Notes: a model not told the origin generated them from the letters alone. A stretch of DNA of 64,000 nucleotides from Chrysemys picta bellii (GCF_011386835.1 NC_088799.1:78538227-78602226), one strand, 5' to 3'. Numbered from the stretch's first letter, positions 8,350-21,750 are shown. Translations and numbers: made by a program.

Positions 8350-11290
8350 AAAATATCTTTGGATTTATGTACTAAAATCAACAAAATAGTGGTAGTTTAT
8401 ATGCTGTCCAGTGCCTTTATCAGAAAAAAAAAATTCCTTATCCCTGTCTTCCGAACTCCTCAAGTAAAAGGCAGAAAGGATGTGTGTGAAAAGGGATAAA
8501 AATGAACAACAGGAAAAATGGTTGCATTTCTTGAGACCTAAAATTATAATATATGAATTTTTGTGCCTGTTGGAAAAATAGCTAGCTGGTATGCTCTCTT
8601 CCTTTCCAAGACTTTGCCTCACTGTGTCCCAAGTCTTGCAGTCTGTGGGATCCTTGCATTTCATTGTGATCTCTTGTCATTAGATTGGGTCATGTTAGTC
8701 TGATATTTCATAATGCCGAGTTGAAAGGTCTCCCGCCAGTTCTGACCTTCCAATAGGGTTGGGGGAAAGTATAGTGAAAATTTTCCATTGTATTTTAACC
8801 TGCAATTTTTAATTACAAGATTCTATGAAAAGATCCCTTGTATTGACCATCTTAAAGTTTCTTGGAACAAGCTATTACAAGTAGCTCACTCACTTGTAGG
8901 TTCAGGATTGTTGCAACAAGATTTTCTTTTTCAAAAACTTGGCCTAGGCTGCAGTTAGGCAGTACCTTGGCAATGAATTTGAATAATTATAACTTCCAGT
9001 ATATCTGTAGATATTATGCATATTTCAAGTAGTTTTCATCTTTAAAGTAATATTAGAATTGCTTATTTCTTGTCATGCTCAGCAATTGTACTAAAGCATT
9101 ATACCTATCAATATTTTCAAAGAATTGACGTGGAATTATTTGGAACAGTAACTCATAATGTGCACACTTTTTTTAGAGAGAATAAAGATAACTCTGTCTA
9201 CACAAATGTGTTTCCTGCCACAGTCCTTGATCACACACTATGTCCTTCTTTGAGGTTAAGTTGAAACCAGCTTTGCAACAAAGTCAAGCAGAATATTTTG
9301 GTGGGACATTTTTAAAGTGGTTTGGGGTTTTGTTGTTTTTGGTGGGGGTAACATTTTGTATTCTGTTGACTGTGTGCGGGTCTGTCAATACTAATACCAA
9401 TCTTTATTTTTTGGAAAAGTTTTGATGAGACCTTTAAAACCAAAATCCTATCTGCACTGTGTAGACAGTAAAAATTCCAGTGCCCTTTTCATAAGATAGT
9501 TTGTCCCGTTGGCCTTGGCAATGCTGTTTTTTCCCCCACCTGCAACTCTCACCAATTTTGTACAGTTAGTGCATTTCAGTTGTACTGTGTGTTCCTATAG
9601 TATATGGTTGTCTGTATATGCATTGTTTGAAAAATATTTTGGGATTCTTCTGTATGAAGTATATTGTATCGAAACAAAAATATGCATCTGTTTTAAGTTC
9701 AGAAAACTGGAACCCTAGCTCTAATACAACCATTATTTAGTGACCCTGTGATTCATGAACTTTGAAAACTTAGTCAACTACAAAAAATACATTGGGTATG
9801 AAAAGTTCTGGGAATACTTTTCTGTGACATAAATAATTAATTCCCTGTAACTAAGGGAGACTTAAAAATATGCCTCTGAAAGCAGGTGTGTCCTCATATT
9901 AATAAGGTTGTGATGTAGTCTTAGAGACTAAAGAAGGAAATAATCTTTATTTTAATTACAAGTCAACCTATCGCTAAATTTCAAATTATTATGAATAACA
10001 ATGCCAGGTCTCTGAATCAAATTATTGCTATTAGAAAATATAATGTAATTGTTGCAAAATACCAGCAAAATAACATCATATTTTTCCTTTTACCTGCTTT
10101 CTAGTGTGCAACATAAGGCAAATTCTGATTAAGTTTGCCCAGGTCAAGATAGTTAGTTTTCAGCTGTTATCTTTAGTGCAAGCCAGACCTTAACTGAAAA
10201 GTTTTGGATTCCTGAGTGAGGAGCACACACTGAACTCTTTATTACATTCTTGAAGAGCTTATTGTAAAAGCAGCGATAATTTATTCTTTCCGTGGTGCTA
10301 ACACAATCCTTTCTGTGTATCGACCAGCATAGACAGACCACTGGCTCGGAGCCCTTAGTCTATTTCCAGTCTTAATGTAAATCTACTATTGTTCTGTGTC
10401 TCTTGATTGATATGGAAACTGCCTCCGTTTTCTGAGGATTCATTTTTTTCAATATTTAGACCTGGATCTTAATCAGTATATCTGACTAAAATTGACTTTC
10501 TGTAGACGATCATATTCGTAATCTAGCATTTGCAAAGACCTTGAATGCTTTGGCTCTCATCATATACATAAGGGCAAGGACATTTTAATCTTTTAAAATA
10601 CACACTCTTTGGAGATTGGAACTTGGTGCCAGATCCATCACTTTATTTTATTCCAAGTAAGAAGCAATTTCTTGTTTTGTAGACTAACCTGAGTTAGATG
10701 ATAGTTTTAAATTTAAAATGACTTGGTTAGACTTGTAGATACTTTTGAAAGGACACTGTCAACTTTTTAGAATAGTACTTAATTTTTGTTTGTAATATTC
10801 TGAAGGAAAAAATATTTTTTTCATTAGCAACTGTTTCCATTGACATTCGTTGAATCCTCTTCCCCTATCTTGAATGTAACATGTCTGCTTTTAACAACTT
10901 CAATGAATTCAGTACCTTCTACTGGAAAGCTTTTAGTAGAGCAATTTTTATAGTTAGATTTTAGTTTGTAGCTATTGAGTTAGCACAAAGAACACATTTT
11001 CTAGGCCACACAAATAGATAAATGGTTGATTTTTCTTTACATTCCCTATCAGATAAAATATTTTCAAGGTAATTCAAATTTGAAGAAATTTGCTTAACTT
11101 TATAAATTGATTTTTAATCTTTTCCAGTTTTTTAATAATTGGACAGTATCTTTAATGACTGGGGCCTTAATTTCCAAAGAATACATTGTGTACTAGCATA
11201 TCTTCATAACGTGCAAGTTATTTTTTAATACTTACATAATACTGAAACTCTATTAGCTTCATAATTGAGCTCTTAAGATGGACACTGCTA
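8350..11290. other. AT-rich intron 1 segment, nothing recognised
   Basis: About 2.9 kb of AT-rich sequence. Open frames are short and unlike known proteins. I see no intact repeat. Confidence 0.5.
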
Positions 11291-11298
11291 TTACTTGT

Positions 11299-11375
11299 AT
11301 GTTGTGTGTGTGTGTGTATGTATATGTGTATATATATATATGTGTGTGTGTATATATATATATACATACACACAA
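11299..11375. repeat. (TG)n/(TA)n microsatellite
   Basis: Alternating TG and TA runs, including a TATATATATA core bounded by TGTGTG and ACACAC. Confidence 0.9.
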
Positions 11376-11413
11376 GGTTGTAGTGTCATTCTGTACACAC
11401 TAAATATAACTTA

Positions 11414-12435
11414 TACTCCCGAGGGAATTCCGTGCCAAAAAATTAAAAATTCTGCATATTTTATTTGTCAAAATAACACAATATAATCGTGTCATTTTCA
11501 GTTACTTAGGTATTTTGAAATAAATTACCAATCTGTAAGTATGTCTGTAACAAAACAGATAACAGAAAAGATTCAGGAAATGTGGTTTGACACACAGATT
11601 CCTTACTAGGCGTATTAGTACATCTATATGGCTCCACAGAGCACATGGCAATATTAATATTTCCGTTATGTCAAGCACAAAAGCTTTTAAGGGTATGTCT
11701 ACACAGCAAAGAAGAAAATGTGTCTGGCCTGTGCTAGCTGGTTCAGGGTGTGGGGCTGTTTCATTGCTGCGCAGACTTCTGGGCTCAGACTAGAGACAAA
11801 GCTTTGGGACCTTCCCACTGTGCAGGGCCCTAGAGCCTGAGCTCCAGCCCGTCATTGTACAGGCTGGGTGGGGTGGGTGGTTTTGAATGCAAGGGTAAAG
11901 CTCTAGATGTAGGGGGGTGGGAGTTGATTGGGGGGGGGGAAGGATATATGGAGATTGGGCAGATGGGGAGGACAGCTCCTCACACAGTGATTCCCTCCTC
12001 CTGTGGCTGGGGCGTGAGGGCAGCAGGATGTGTGTGTATGTGGCGCTTTCTGCAGCCAAGGGAGGTTCCTGGGGGTGGGTATGACCCGGCCCGGGGGCAG
12101 CCCATGCAGGGGAAGAGCAAGCCGCGTCCCCACTCCAGCCCAGCCAGGACTAGCAGCTTGAGCCTGTGCAGGGTAGGAACCACCGGGTGGGACAACCCCA
12201 GCCCTGCCATTCCAAGCGCAACTTGATAGCGAGTGAGAGGGACAAAGTCTCGCACACATATCCAGCCCCGCCCCCCGAAGGTGATTTATGTCTCCCTTGG
12301 CTGCTCTTGACATGCCTGCTCAGGACCACTGCTCAGAAGGGGTGTATAAATCAATTATTCTGCAGGGAAAGAGTAAAATCTGAGGACGACATTCTCTCTG
12401 CGCTTGTGCAGTAGCATAGAATTCCCCCAAGAGTA
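11414..12435 (-). mobile_element. TACTCC-family DNA element, copy A, 6-bp duplication
   Basis: Ends are TACTCCCGAGGGAATTC and GAATTCCCCCAAGAGTA, flanked by a perfect 6-bp duplication AACTTA (11408-11413 and 12436-12441). The first 180 bp match the reverse complement of the right end of the copy at 51,274, so this copy lies inverted to it. A hAT-type MITE-like segment begins at about 11,690 (GGGTATGTCTACACAG). The interior to 12,240 is GC-rich with no coding capacity. Confidence 0.82.
11690..11850. mobile_element. hAT-type MITE fragment nested in the TACTCC element
   Basis: Begins with the hAT MITE end GGGTATGTCTACACAGCA and continues with related interior blocks (GGCCTGTGCTAGCTGG, GGGCCCTAGAGCCTGAGCTC). 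The right end is not found; the copy appears truncated. Confidence 0.5.
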
Positions 12436-12441
12436 AACTTA

Positions 12442-15285
12442 AGACTGCCTAGGTACTGAGAGTCATACAAATTTGGCTGGCCTTGGAATTTATTTGCTGG
12501 TCTTATTGGAGTTGATCATTGGGTGCTCTGTGATGTCTTTCACCTGTGCTATCAAATGTATGCAATGTTTCATGTTCTTTTTTGATGTCAGGAAGTCTTC
12601 AGAGAGAAGAGGGCTACTTTCATCTTAATTTTACCTAAGGAAAAACTGAAGTACATTATAATTGTGAGTTGCCAGTTGAGTTTGCACTGTTAAAATCAGT
12701 AGGCACAAGATCAAGTCAACGGTGAATTAATGGTAATCAGAAATAGAATCCTCCTAGACTTATGCCCTGTTCTGTGAATCTTAGTCTTCCTGATCATACG
12801 GAGCTGACAGTTTTCTTTTTACAGTTCTTTAGTAACATTTTAAAGTGAAAGAATGTAAATGAGTGTCAAAATTTTAAAATTTGGGACTTGGATATTTCTT
12901 ATTTGGAACAAACTTGGATAAGTTATGAGCCAGCGAGTATATGGAAAAATACACACAATTAACCACTGATAGATGGAGAAGATGAAAGAAAAGGGCATTA
13001 AATGTTTCTATGTAAACATTGATGCAATAGTTAATAAGTGAAAAAAATCTATTAAAACAGTTTCTAAAATCAGCATTGTGACTGACACACAATAGATATC
13101 AACTATTTAATTAGGAGCAGTGTGGACTTATCTTGTTTATGTTGGCATTAGGTTCACACACTTTCTTTGCTACGTGGTGTTATCGTACTGGCGACTTGCA
13201 TAAGTGGCATTTGGATACAAAAAACAAGTTAAAATATATAGCAGAAACTATTTACCTGCCTAAAGCAGAAGCTGTGCTGACACACAGCAAGGAAATATTT
13301 AGTCCTAATCAGTAATAATATATTGATCAAATAACTAACTAGATGACATTTCAGATTTAAAAAAATCTATATATTTCTAAATAGCTTTGAGATTGAAGGT
13401 TCCAATCTGGTTTAAAAATAAAGATGAATCTGAGTAAACTGAATTCTGTTTTATGTCCAGTTTGTTTCTACCTACAGCAGGGTTTCTTTATTAAAACAGT
13501 CCAAACTATGAAAGCTAAAGATTCTCATGGATTCCTTTCTCTTATTTATAACTCCATAAAATCCCTGTAGAAATTATAATTTTCATGAAAAATCTACAGT
13601 ATTAGAAAAGTATTTAGAGATTTTTCTGTCTCTCTTAATTTAGTTTGAGATGAGGATAAGTTGCATGGGCCACAGTTTGGGAACCAGTGAGCTAGAGTAA
13701 TTTGTTTTTTTAATGGGTGGAAAATAAGTGATTGCAGCATAAAAAGTTCTTGTGAAATGCAAAAGAGCTTTCTGGTGTACAGATATACACTGTGTAACTT
13801 CTTAACTCTTCCTGGAAAGTTGAAAGAAGTATGTCTTTAATCTGTCATCTAATGCTTGCTGTGGGGTCTGAATCTAATTAACTGTTGTTCTAATTGTTAT
13901 AAGCACAAAAATGGATAATGATGGGAGAAAAAGACATTTGTAGAAGTGCTATACAAATTAACATCCACCAAAAAGCCCATAGACTTGTATGTCCTTATGT
14001 AAACACTGCCCTTCGTTATGTTTTCAAGCACTTCTATTTGGTATATAGTGTTGGCTGCAAACGGCTTACAGTCATGCATTTTATTCTCTTGGCTAGTACA
14101 GTTGTATGATTTCCCTCCTCTCCCCAGTTCCAGACACACACTTTTTCTTTCATACAGTGAACTCGCATCTTTCAATAAGGTATCACAGCTACTACATGCT
14201 GTTTGTTAAAGCCACATTTCATACTTTGTGACGTGCCATTTTGATCTTTGTAAAGGGCTGCTACTCTGCTCATTTGAATCTTCCCAATCAGTATAATTTG
14301 TTTCATTATCTTCCAAAGCAGTAGATGGAACTGGAGAAAGAACACAAGTTGGCTCATGGAGGAAGAGAGTGGTAGGTTGCAGGAAACTGGAAGACTAAAT
14401 AAAAAGCAAACACCTGGGAAGAGGTACTTCAGTTATGGAGAATAGTTAATTTCTCCCATAAAATGAACAGTTGGTTGTGTAGGGAGAGGGCCGTCTTGAA
14501 ACACCCACAAAAGAGATTTTTGTATGCTAAGAACTCTTTGGTAGCCATGCCTTGGTATACTGTCCTTGGACTAGGTAGTTATTACTTTGTCAGGCGAAAG
14601 ACATTTGTTAAGCTGACTGTTATAAATAAAGTAACACAATGATTATACATATCTACTGCTATTTAATGCCCTATAGTAAATATCTTCAACACTGATAACA
14701 CTATAAAAGGGGTTGGTTTATTTGGCTATGCCTTGTGGAGGTTTAAGCGAAGTTAGCTATTTAATTAATCTCTACTGTAAATGTGTTGCTCTAATTAGGA
14801 TTACTGAAGGACTGTGATACTATAGGTATTTGAAAGAACAGGAATCGGGTAGTATTTAATTATTTACAAAGACTTAAGGATATAAATGTATTAAAACTTT
14901 TTTTTAACCACCCAGAGATTCTAAATATTAAGTAGAGTGGATAAAAAAAGTGTGTGTTCAAATCTGTTTATTTATATGTTACTAATTCTTTCCTTTCTTC
15001 CCATTGATAGTCTTAAATGGTTGTACACGGCCATTGTTATCTAAAAGGTTTCTCCAGCCATGGAAATTGTTAAAACATGGAACATCTATGAAAATGAACT
15101 TTCTGGTATGGGTACAACAACAAATGGTAATACTCTTGCCATTTCAGGCGTAGGTATCTGAAAATACAAGATTTAAGATTTTATATAACTAACCTATAAA
15201 CATTAGGTTTGAACTATAGCAACCCCAATTTTTCTGCACAACACTCTCAATTCTTAGCACTCAATCTTTACCAAAGTGGAAAGAG
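12442..15285. other. intron 1, no gene seen
   Basis: AT-rich. A short GGGCCACAGTTTGGGAACCAG trace near 13,668 looks like an eroded hAT end. Nothing else is recognised. Confidence 0.4.
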
Positions 15286-15299
15286 AAACAAACAAAAAT

Positions 15300-15725
15300 C
15301 AGTCATTGTTAAGGATAAAATTTCGTGAAGGTCACAGAAGTCATGGATTCCATGACTTTCAGAGACCTCCGCGACATTTTCATCTGGGACCAGAGCGGTC
15401 AGCTAGTGGGAACCCCAGAGCTCCGAGCTGCTGGCCCCGGGGTTCTCAGCCAATGTGGGTGGCAGGGGCCTTGGAGCTGTCATCCACAGTGTCAACCTTT
15501 CCTACCCCACCCCCAGCAGGAGTCTGGCTCTCATTCCCCCCACCTAACCACCCCCATGGGGCTCGGACTTCATTTGTCCCCCGTCCCTTCTCCTCCTTCC
15601 CTCCCCCCCTCATTTTTTTTAGTAAAAGTCCACAAGCAGGTTGTAGGCTTCTGTGAATTTTTATTTTCCACGACCTGTCTGTGACTTATACTAAAAATAA
15701 CTGTGACAAAATCTTAATCCTAGTC
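15300..15725. mobile_element. probable MITE with CACAGAAGTCATGGATTCC-type end
   Basis: The left part (AAAATTTCGTGAAGGTCACA) and the right part (CTGTGACAAAATCTTAATCC) are inverted relatives, and the interior is C-rich. The class is uncertain and no duplication is seen. Confidence 0.45.
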
Positions 15726-15864
15726 ATTGTCGAGAACATTTTCCCTTTCTGGTGATTTTAGGAAAAGCGGAAAAAGAATGGAGGTTTCAAGTGGGACATA
15801 TTCAATCAAAATTGGGAAAGCTTTCACGTTTTATAAACCTGTCCTATGTGCTGTTAGATTTAGG

Positions 15865-15965
15865 GCTTGCCTTCACCCAGAGTTGCACTGATTTAACTAA
15901 AAGTATGATTACGTGATATGAGAGCATCCACAAACAAAACTGAACCAGTTTAACTAAGTCATTTT
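15865..15965. repeat. hAT-type MITE fragment
   Basis: AGGGCTTGCCTTCACCCAGA followed by GTTGCACTGATTTAACTAAA and GAACCAGTTTAACTAA resembles one end of an abundant reptile MITE. It is truncated. Confidence 0.4.
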
Positions 15966-15986
15966 AACATCATTCCTTTGAGTTAT

Positions 15987-16006
15987 TGTGTGTGTGTGTG
16001 TGTGTA
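15987..16006. repeat. (TG)n microsatellite
   Basis: An uninterrupted TG run of about ten units. Confidence 0.9.
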
Positions 16007-17220
16007 GAGAGCAAGCCTTAGACTGACTTGCTGAGCAATGAGACTGGGACATGATAGTTTCAATATCCTTTGGAGGTTTAGTAAAAAGGTGGGGTTTTTC
16101 CCCTTGTTTTGGTGTAGCAAGGCAGTAAACACTAAGATTTCTCTTAATTTGTAGCAAGGCCTGTAATTTTTTATTTTATTTTGAAGCACAAAACTAAAGT
16201 AAATCATGCTTTGTAAATGAGTTCTTATATTGGAAAAGTTTGCATCTGAATCAGAAATTGACAGCGTAGACCAAGCTTGTTTCTGATTCCCATAAGGAGA
16301 CTGACTCAGAGCTAGCGGGAAAACAACTTTTGCTTTTTTTAGTACAGATGTAGGCCTGAAAACAAACTCCTGATTGTATTAACGCTGTGAAGTCCTGTAT
16401 TTACTACTGTTTTGTTGGGTTCAAAAAGAAGTGACTGGTCTCACCAGTTTCTTAATAGAGAACCTTTCCTGGGATATGATATTTTTTTAATGATCTGTAT
16501 GTTTCATTGTTCCCTGTTAGACTGCTGCTTCTCTTTGTTCACTTCTTATTTCAAAGCTTATTGAGTTTACATATTTCACAGTTTCATCTGAAAGCATTTT
16601 CAAACATTTCTTGTTCTACAACTTTTTAATCTTCAAATACTGTACCCAAATTAATATCCTCCATAAGGTAAAGTATACTTAAATCAGCCACTTAGTGGGC
16701 TTGAATTTGGTATCTTGCTACTTGGGTCTTCAAGTTAACCACCTCAGAAGCACTTCCATGTCTTTTCTGCACAATGGGCTAGTCTGAATAGACATACTCA
16801 TTATCTTGAGACTGTTTCCAGGCTTAATAAGCAATATATGGGTTGTGTAGTTTCAGACAAAAGGCTACCTCTTCCCCAGGTACTTAAGAAAGAGCTGGTA
16901 GCTTGCTGAGTGAGTAGCACTTGGTTCTTCTGAATGCAAATTACCTTAGAAAGGATTCAGTTTTACCTGTGTTTCTAATGAAAGAAATTACTAATTCACT
17001 CTGTTTTTCCCATTAAGGTCAAATTTTTCAAACATGGGTGCTTAAAGTTAGTTATCTATGTAAGTAGCCTGGACTTCAGAAATTCTGAGCACATGCAGCT
17101 CCTATTGAGATCTCACAAGGGATCAGCATTCATCCAAACATTTTGCTTTTGCTACAGAAACCTGTAGCTTATTGAGGAGGTTAAAAACCTGCTTCTGTTT
17201 TGGTGACTGAATAGGGTCTG
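16007..17220. other. intron 1, no gene seen
   Basis: AT-rich. Around 17,018-17,130 a CAAATTTTTCAAACATGGGT block resembles a dispersed amniote repeat also seen near 41,590 and 55,808. Confidence 0.35.
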
Positions 17221-17224
17221 ATGC

Positions 17225-17345
17225 GTTGCTGTGCTGTTTGTATTATGGTAGCAGTCATGAACTGGGATCCTCTTGTGTTAGGCACTGTAGAAACACATGA
17301 CAAAAAGACTGTCCTTGCCCCAAAGAGCTTACAATCTTGTCTTGT
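17225..17345 (+). repeat. old amniote LINE/SINE 3' fragment
   Basis: TTAGGCACTGTAGAAACACA, followed by AAAAAGACTGTCCTTGCC and CCAAAGAGCTTACAATCT, is a sequence repeated widely in amniote genomes. I cannot settle its class. Confidence 0.45.
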
Positions 17346-18079
17346 CTGTCTAGAGTTGCTTTAATTTTAAATGCAAAGCATTCAGCCTAACAGTTTTCTA
17401 AGTGTTCTCAGCCAATGCTGTGTTTATGGTTTCAGCTGTTGTGGAATTTTTACAGACATTGTCACAATCTTTGTTCCCTATTTTCTGGGTTCTTCATTTT
17501 CACCTTCTGTCTCTAACCTTGATCTCCAGCAATGGCTCTGCCTTTGCGACGTATATCTGCAGTTTTTTAGCCCAAGTCATTCGTTTGCTTATCTTCGGAC
17601 ACTTTTGTTTGTTTTTCCTGTAATTCTTAAGGCCATTTTTTCAGATTTACAAATGAGAGAGAGATATATGTAGGATTTCAAAGTACAGTGTTAACATACA
17701 AATAAAATGGATTCCTTCAGGCCCTAAACATCCAGAGCAATGCTTTGAGATGTAATTAGCCTATTTTCACATAAGAAATTATCTTTAATTGTGTTAAATA
17801 AGCTTAATGTACTAAGTGTTGAAGAATTCATGCTTTATAGCTTCAGGACAGCATTAGCAACATGAACAAGTTAGCTGATGCCAAAACACCTTGTATTCCC
17901 AGCAAGTGGAAAGAAACCAACTGTTGTGCACTCATCTGCTTAAACACACACACAAACCAAAAAAAACCACCTGTAGCTGGAAAACATCTTAATCCCATTG
18001 CTCCTTGTAGTTGGAGAATTAAACACTCTAAGAGCCCAATTCTGCAAGGAGTAGCGTATCTTTAATTCCCATTGACCTA

Positions 18080-18140
18080 AGTGGAAATAGCACTAGATGA
18101 TCTCCTGAGGTCCCTTCCAACCCTGATATTCTATTATACA
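18080..18140 (+). mobile_element. CR1 3' end fragment
   Basis: ACTAGATGATCTCCTGAGGT followed by CCCTTCCAACCCTGATATTC is the standard CR1 3' end. Confidence 0.75.
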
Positions 18141-18186
18141 TTTCAGAAGCCACTTGGCTCCTTCATAGTATTGTGCTCTATGAATG

Positions 18187-19123
18187 GGATCCACAAAGGT
18201 AGTTAAGCACCTAAATCCCGTTTTTAGGTACCACTACGATCCACAAAACGCCCTCTCAGCTGCCTCCTAACCCTATAAGTACCTAAAGTCTCTTGGTGCC
18301 TAATTTTTTTCCGCTGGGCATCCAGGCGGCAGTCTCACTATAGGCGCCTGGGCACCTGTCTTCTGCCTAACCCCCCGAGCAATTCATAAACTGGGAAAGA
18401 CAGGCATTTGGCTGCCCAAGTTTTGTGTAGGGGCCTGATCCGGTAGGCAGCCTCTGAGCATGCTTAGCAGATTGGACCCCTCAGGCAGAGTCATACAAAA
18501 CAGCTGGAGGCAGGGGACAGAGGAGGTGCTCCCATATAATCTTTAGCCTAGTGGATAAGGTACTCACCTAGGATGTGGGAGACCCCTAGTTCAAGTTTCT
18601 TCTCCTCCTGAGAGGGAGAAGGGATTTGAACAGGGATCTGCCATCTCTCAGATGACTGCTCTAACCACTACATTATAGTCATTCTAACTTGTTCTCCGGC
18701 CCAAATAATATTTAAGTATTCCATTGTTTACTAAAGTGTCACTCTTCTATTGAAGTTGTTCCACATCAGAGAAGCCACATCAGAATACTCCATAGCCTAA
18801 TGGTTAGGGTACTCACTTGGCAGTTCTGTGTTCAAATCCTTTCTCTGCCCCCAGCTGTTTTGTTTTGTGTCCTGCATGCAACTTAGTTGGCCGAGCTCCT
18901 ATTTTCCCCCAGTTCCTGGATCTCTGGCAGAGCTATATGCCTCCAGGCAGCCTGTGTTCCAGAAAAGTGACTGGGCTTAGCACGCACCCCTCTGGTGGGC
19001 ATCTCCTATTGATTAACTTAAGCGACTCCCCATCTAGCACGCTAACTTTGAGAATTCCAGTCTGGGGGCACCTGTCTCTCCCAATTTATTGTATGGGGGG
19101 CCTAAGTTGGGCTTTGTGGATCA
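18187..19123. mobile_element. MITE-like element with tRNA-like modules, copy A
   Basis: Inverted ends GATCCACAAAGG (left) and CTTTGTGGATC (right) bound about 0.94 kb. Three tRNA-like modules lie inside: forward at 18,541-18,605 (A box TAGCCTAGTGG, B-like AGTTCAAGTTT), reverse at 18,621-18,685 (B box TGTTCAAATCC when read on the minus strand) and forward at 18,790-18,840 (TGTTCAAATCC). A related copy is at 48,170-49,017. The 170-codon frame at 18,817-19,329 crosses its edge and is not a gene. Confidence 0.65.
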
Positions 19124-19434
19124 CAGTGTTGTTTCTGTTTGTTTGTTTTTTTCTAGGCACTGTGACATTCAGGATTGAATGCCTAAGTCCCGTTAATACT
19201 CAGAATGCTGAGGGAGTTAGGTGTAAAAAGAACCTGATACACTGTGCATGCCCAAATAGCAATATAATAGATGTTTGTATTATATACGATGTATATTTGG
19301 GCCTGATGCTAAGTAAATTAACCATTTAGTTAAAATATTTGGGGATGACCCTTGATGTGGCAAAGGTATGGTCAGTCAACTGACCACCTAAATCTAACTA
19401 AAAAAATCTAATAAGCGTCCAGCATCAGGTTGCA

Positions 19435-19515
19435 CCCATGCCTCAGTTTCCCCATCTGATGATACTTCCATTGTAAATCACTTTGAGATCTACTGGTCAA
19501 AAGCAATATTATCTA
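19435..19515 (+). repeat. MIR/CORE-SINE fragment
   Basis: CCTCAGTTTCCCCATCTG followed by TTGTAAATCACTTTGAGATC is the MIR core and 3' part. Confidence 0.6.
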
Positions 19516-21750
19516 GCTCTATATATTATTTACTTAATCCCCCCAGAGGATTATAAATTGCTTCAGTAAAAAGATTCCCCTTTGAATCCATATGATTGCG
19601 AATTAATTTCCTTGGATTGGAGTGCTCAAAAAATGTCAAGGGCATATTATAAATGCAAGGGAGTCTTCCTAGTACCAAAGCCACTGCTGATATTTTGTTT
19701 TTCTGGTCCTGTCTACACTACAGGGAAATCAAGTTAACCAAAACAGCTTTTAAACATAATTCTTTCCAGAGATTCCAACACAACTTTTATGCTGGTAAAA
19801 AGTCTGGAACATGGCCCATGAAAGGATTTGTAACACAATTCTTTCTGTATATTACCTGGGGAAACTGTTTTTGGAAGAACCGTTAAAAAGCAACAACAAA
19901 AGTTTCTCTGTGGTGTTGATGAGTTTCTGCATCTCCAGATACTCTGCAATTTGTTTAAAAGCCTCCAACAAAAGAACGTTCATAATCACTATCTTGGATA
20001 TGCTTCTGAGCAGTAGCACTTCCTCCTATATGACTGCAGCAGCAGTAAAACTCTCAAATTATGGCCAGCATGTGTTTCATATAGCTTCTGATACTGTCAC
20101 CTGGAAAGTAATTCTGCACAGGAGCATCTTGCAGATAGCACTACCTTAAATCACTGCGGCATTCTGCAGCTTATTTGGGTATTAAGGGAGGATGAGAACA
20201 GGTTAAACAGCAGCGTTCCTGCAAGAATGTACTTAATATAAAGCAGTGTAGTCTCTTTTGTAAATAATCTTTTATTCTGTCTCTGGAGTTAACTTTATCC
20301 TTTTTTCCTAACACTGAGGTCTCCCAGCCTGAGAACACGGGCTTAAATTATATGGTATTTTCCCCAGTTGTAAATATAGAAAATGTTTGACTGCACATAC
20401 TTGTTGGGTAAGCCCTAAAGAATATTTTCAGTGTCTGTCAATTCAACTTGTGGTGCCTTTTTGGCTAGAAGCCAAACTTTATACACGACAGGGTGTAGAA
20501 AAAAATCACTTGGGTATCATTCTAAATTATTTCCAAAGATTTAGTAAAAACATACTAGCTTTGAACAGATTAGTGTTATGGAGAGATGGTGGTCTCTTCA
20601 GAACTAAAATTGTAACTAGGCTTCTGTTAAAAGCCTGATTTTAATACCCCCTCTAATTTTGCCATAAGTAAACCAATCTGCCTAAAACTTCTCATGTGTG
20701 GTCCTCTGGCACAGGAGAAATATTTTAAGATTGGGGTGATACAATAGGGTGTCTGAGATCTGACTGATGTTTGAAAAACTGGGAATGTATTGCAGTTTGT
20801 GAAATGTTTCCGATCTCAAAATAGTCTGGTCTGTATTAATTCTGAATTTCTTCTTTTGTTCTCACTGGGGACTGATTTTTGACCTTTCTTCTTTTCTTTT
20901 TTTTAAGTTTCTAGTTGTTCCATGGCTTGGGCAGGTATGGGGTTTTTGAACCTGTAAACTCTAGAGGGCATAAACTCTGCTGGCAGGTTATACTAGATTT
21001 ACGATGTTCAGAAGTCAGGACACCTCAATAGGAATTGGCAGGGTGTTCTGTAGAGTCCCAAAGCAAGACAGGAACCCCCAGTTTTTTCTCTGCCTCAAAT
21101 ATAGCAATTTCAGCTACATAAAATTTTCACATGTCAAAGTTTATAAGAAGCTTTTTCCAAAAAATAAAAAGCTCTAACAATCTCTGAATTAGTTATAAAT
21201 AGAGCATTAATTTATATTAGAACATGATAATTATTGGGAACAGAGGAAACACATTGGAAAATCAGAAATATCAAGTATTGTACACCAAAAAAATCAGAAA
21301 TATCTAGAAAATTTGGAAATATTTATTTGAGGTACCAATACCAGGTATCTATGACCCCTTAGCAAATTTGGCCTTTTGATTTTTTTCAGCCAGATTCCAG
21401 CTACCTAAGAGAAACTCTACATGTCTGTATGTAAATTGTGGTTTCCCTGCTTCTAATTAAGGACTGCAGACATCATTTTCCCCACCACCTCACCCCTGTT
21501 ACAGCCCAGAGACCGCATCCTGCTTATTCCCATCCACACATGATCCATGCAAGACCCAGTCCGTGTCCCCCACTACTCAGAGCTGGATACTTAATTTAGC
21601 CTCCCAATAGGTCAGAATCCCCACATTACATCCAGATAGCTGTGACAAAGTTTAACTCCAGTCTGTATTTGTAAAGGTGACAGATTTTTTTTCTTCATCC
21701 TTCTCAGCATAACTTTACTCAAGACAAAGCAGAGATAAATAACATACTAT
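19516..21750. other. intron 1, no gene seen
   Basis: A possible MITE end, CTGGTCCTGTCTACACTACA, lies near 19,703 without a partner. The rest is unassigned; open frames up to 112 codons show no family resemblance. Confidence 0.35.

Noticed and set aside
18541..18840. Possible real tRNA genes
   Set aside because: A and B boxes are recognisable, but no cloverleaf with acceptor stem and anticodon arm can be folded; they are tRNA-like repeat modules.
18817..19329. 170-codon open frame resembling a small membrane protein
   Set aside because: It starts in a tRNA-like module and crosses the end of a repeat element; the hydrophobic stretch comes from T-rich DNA.
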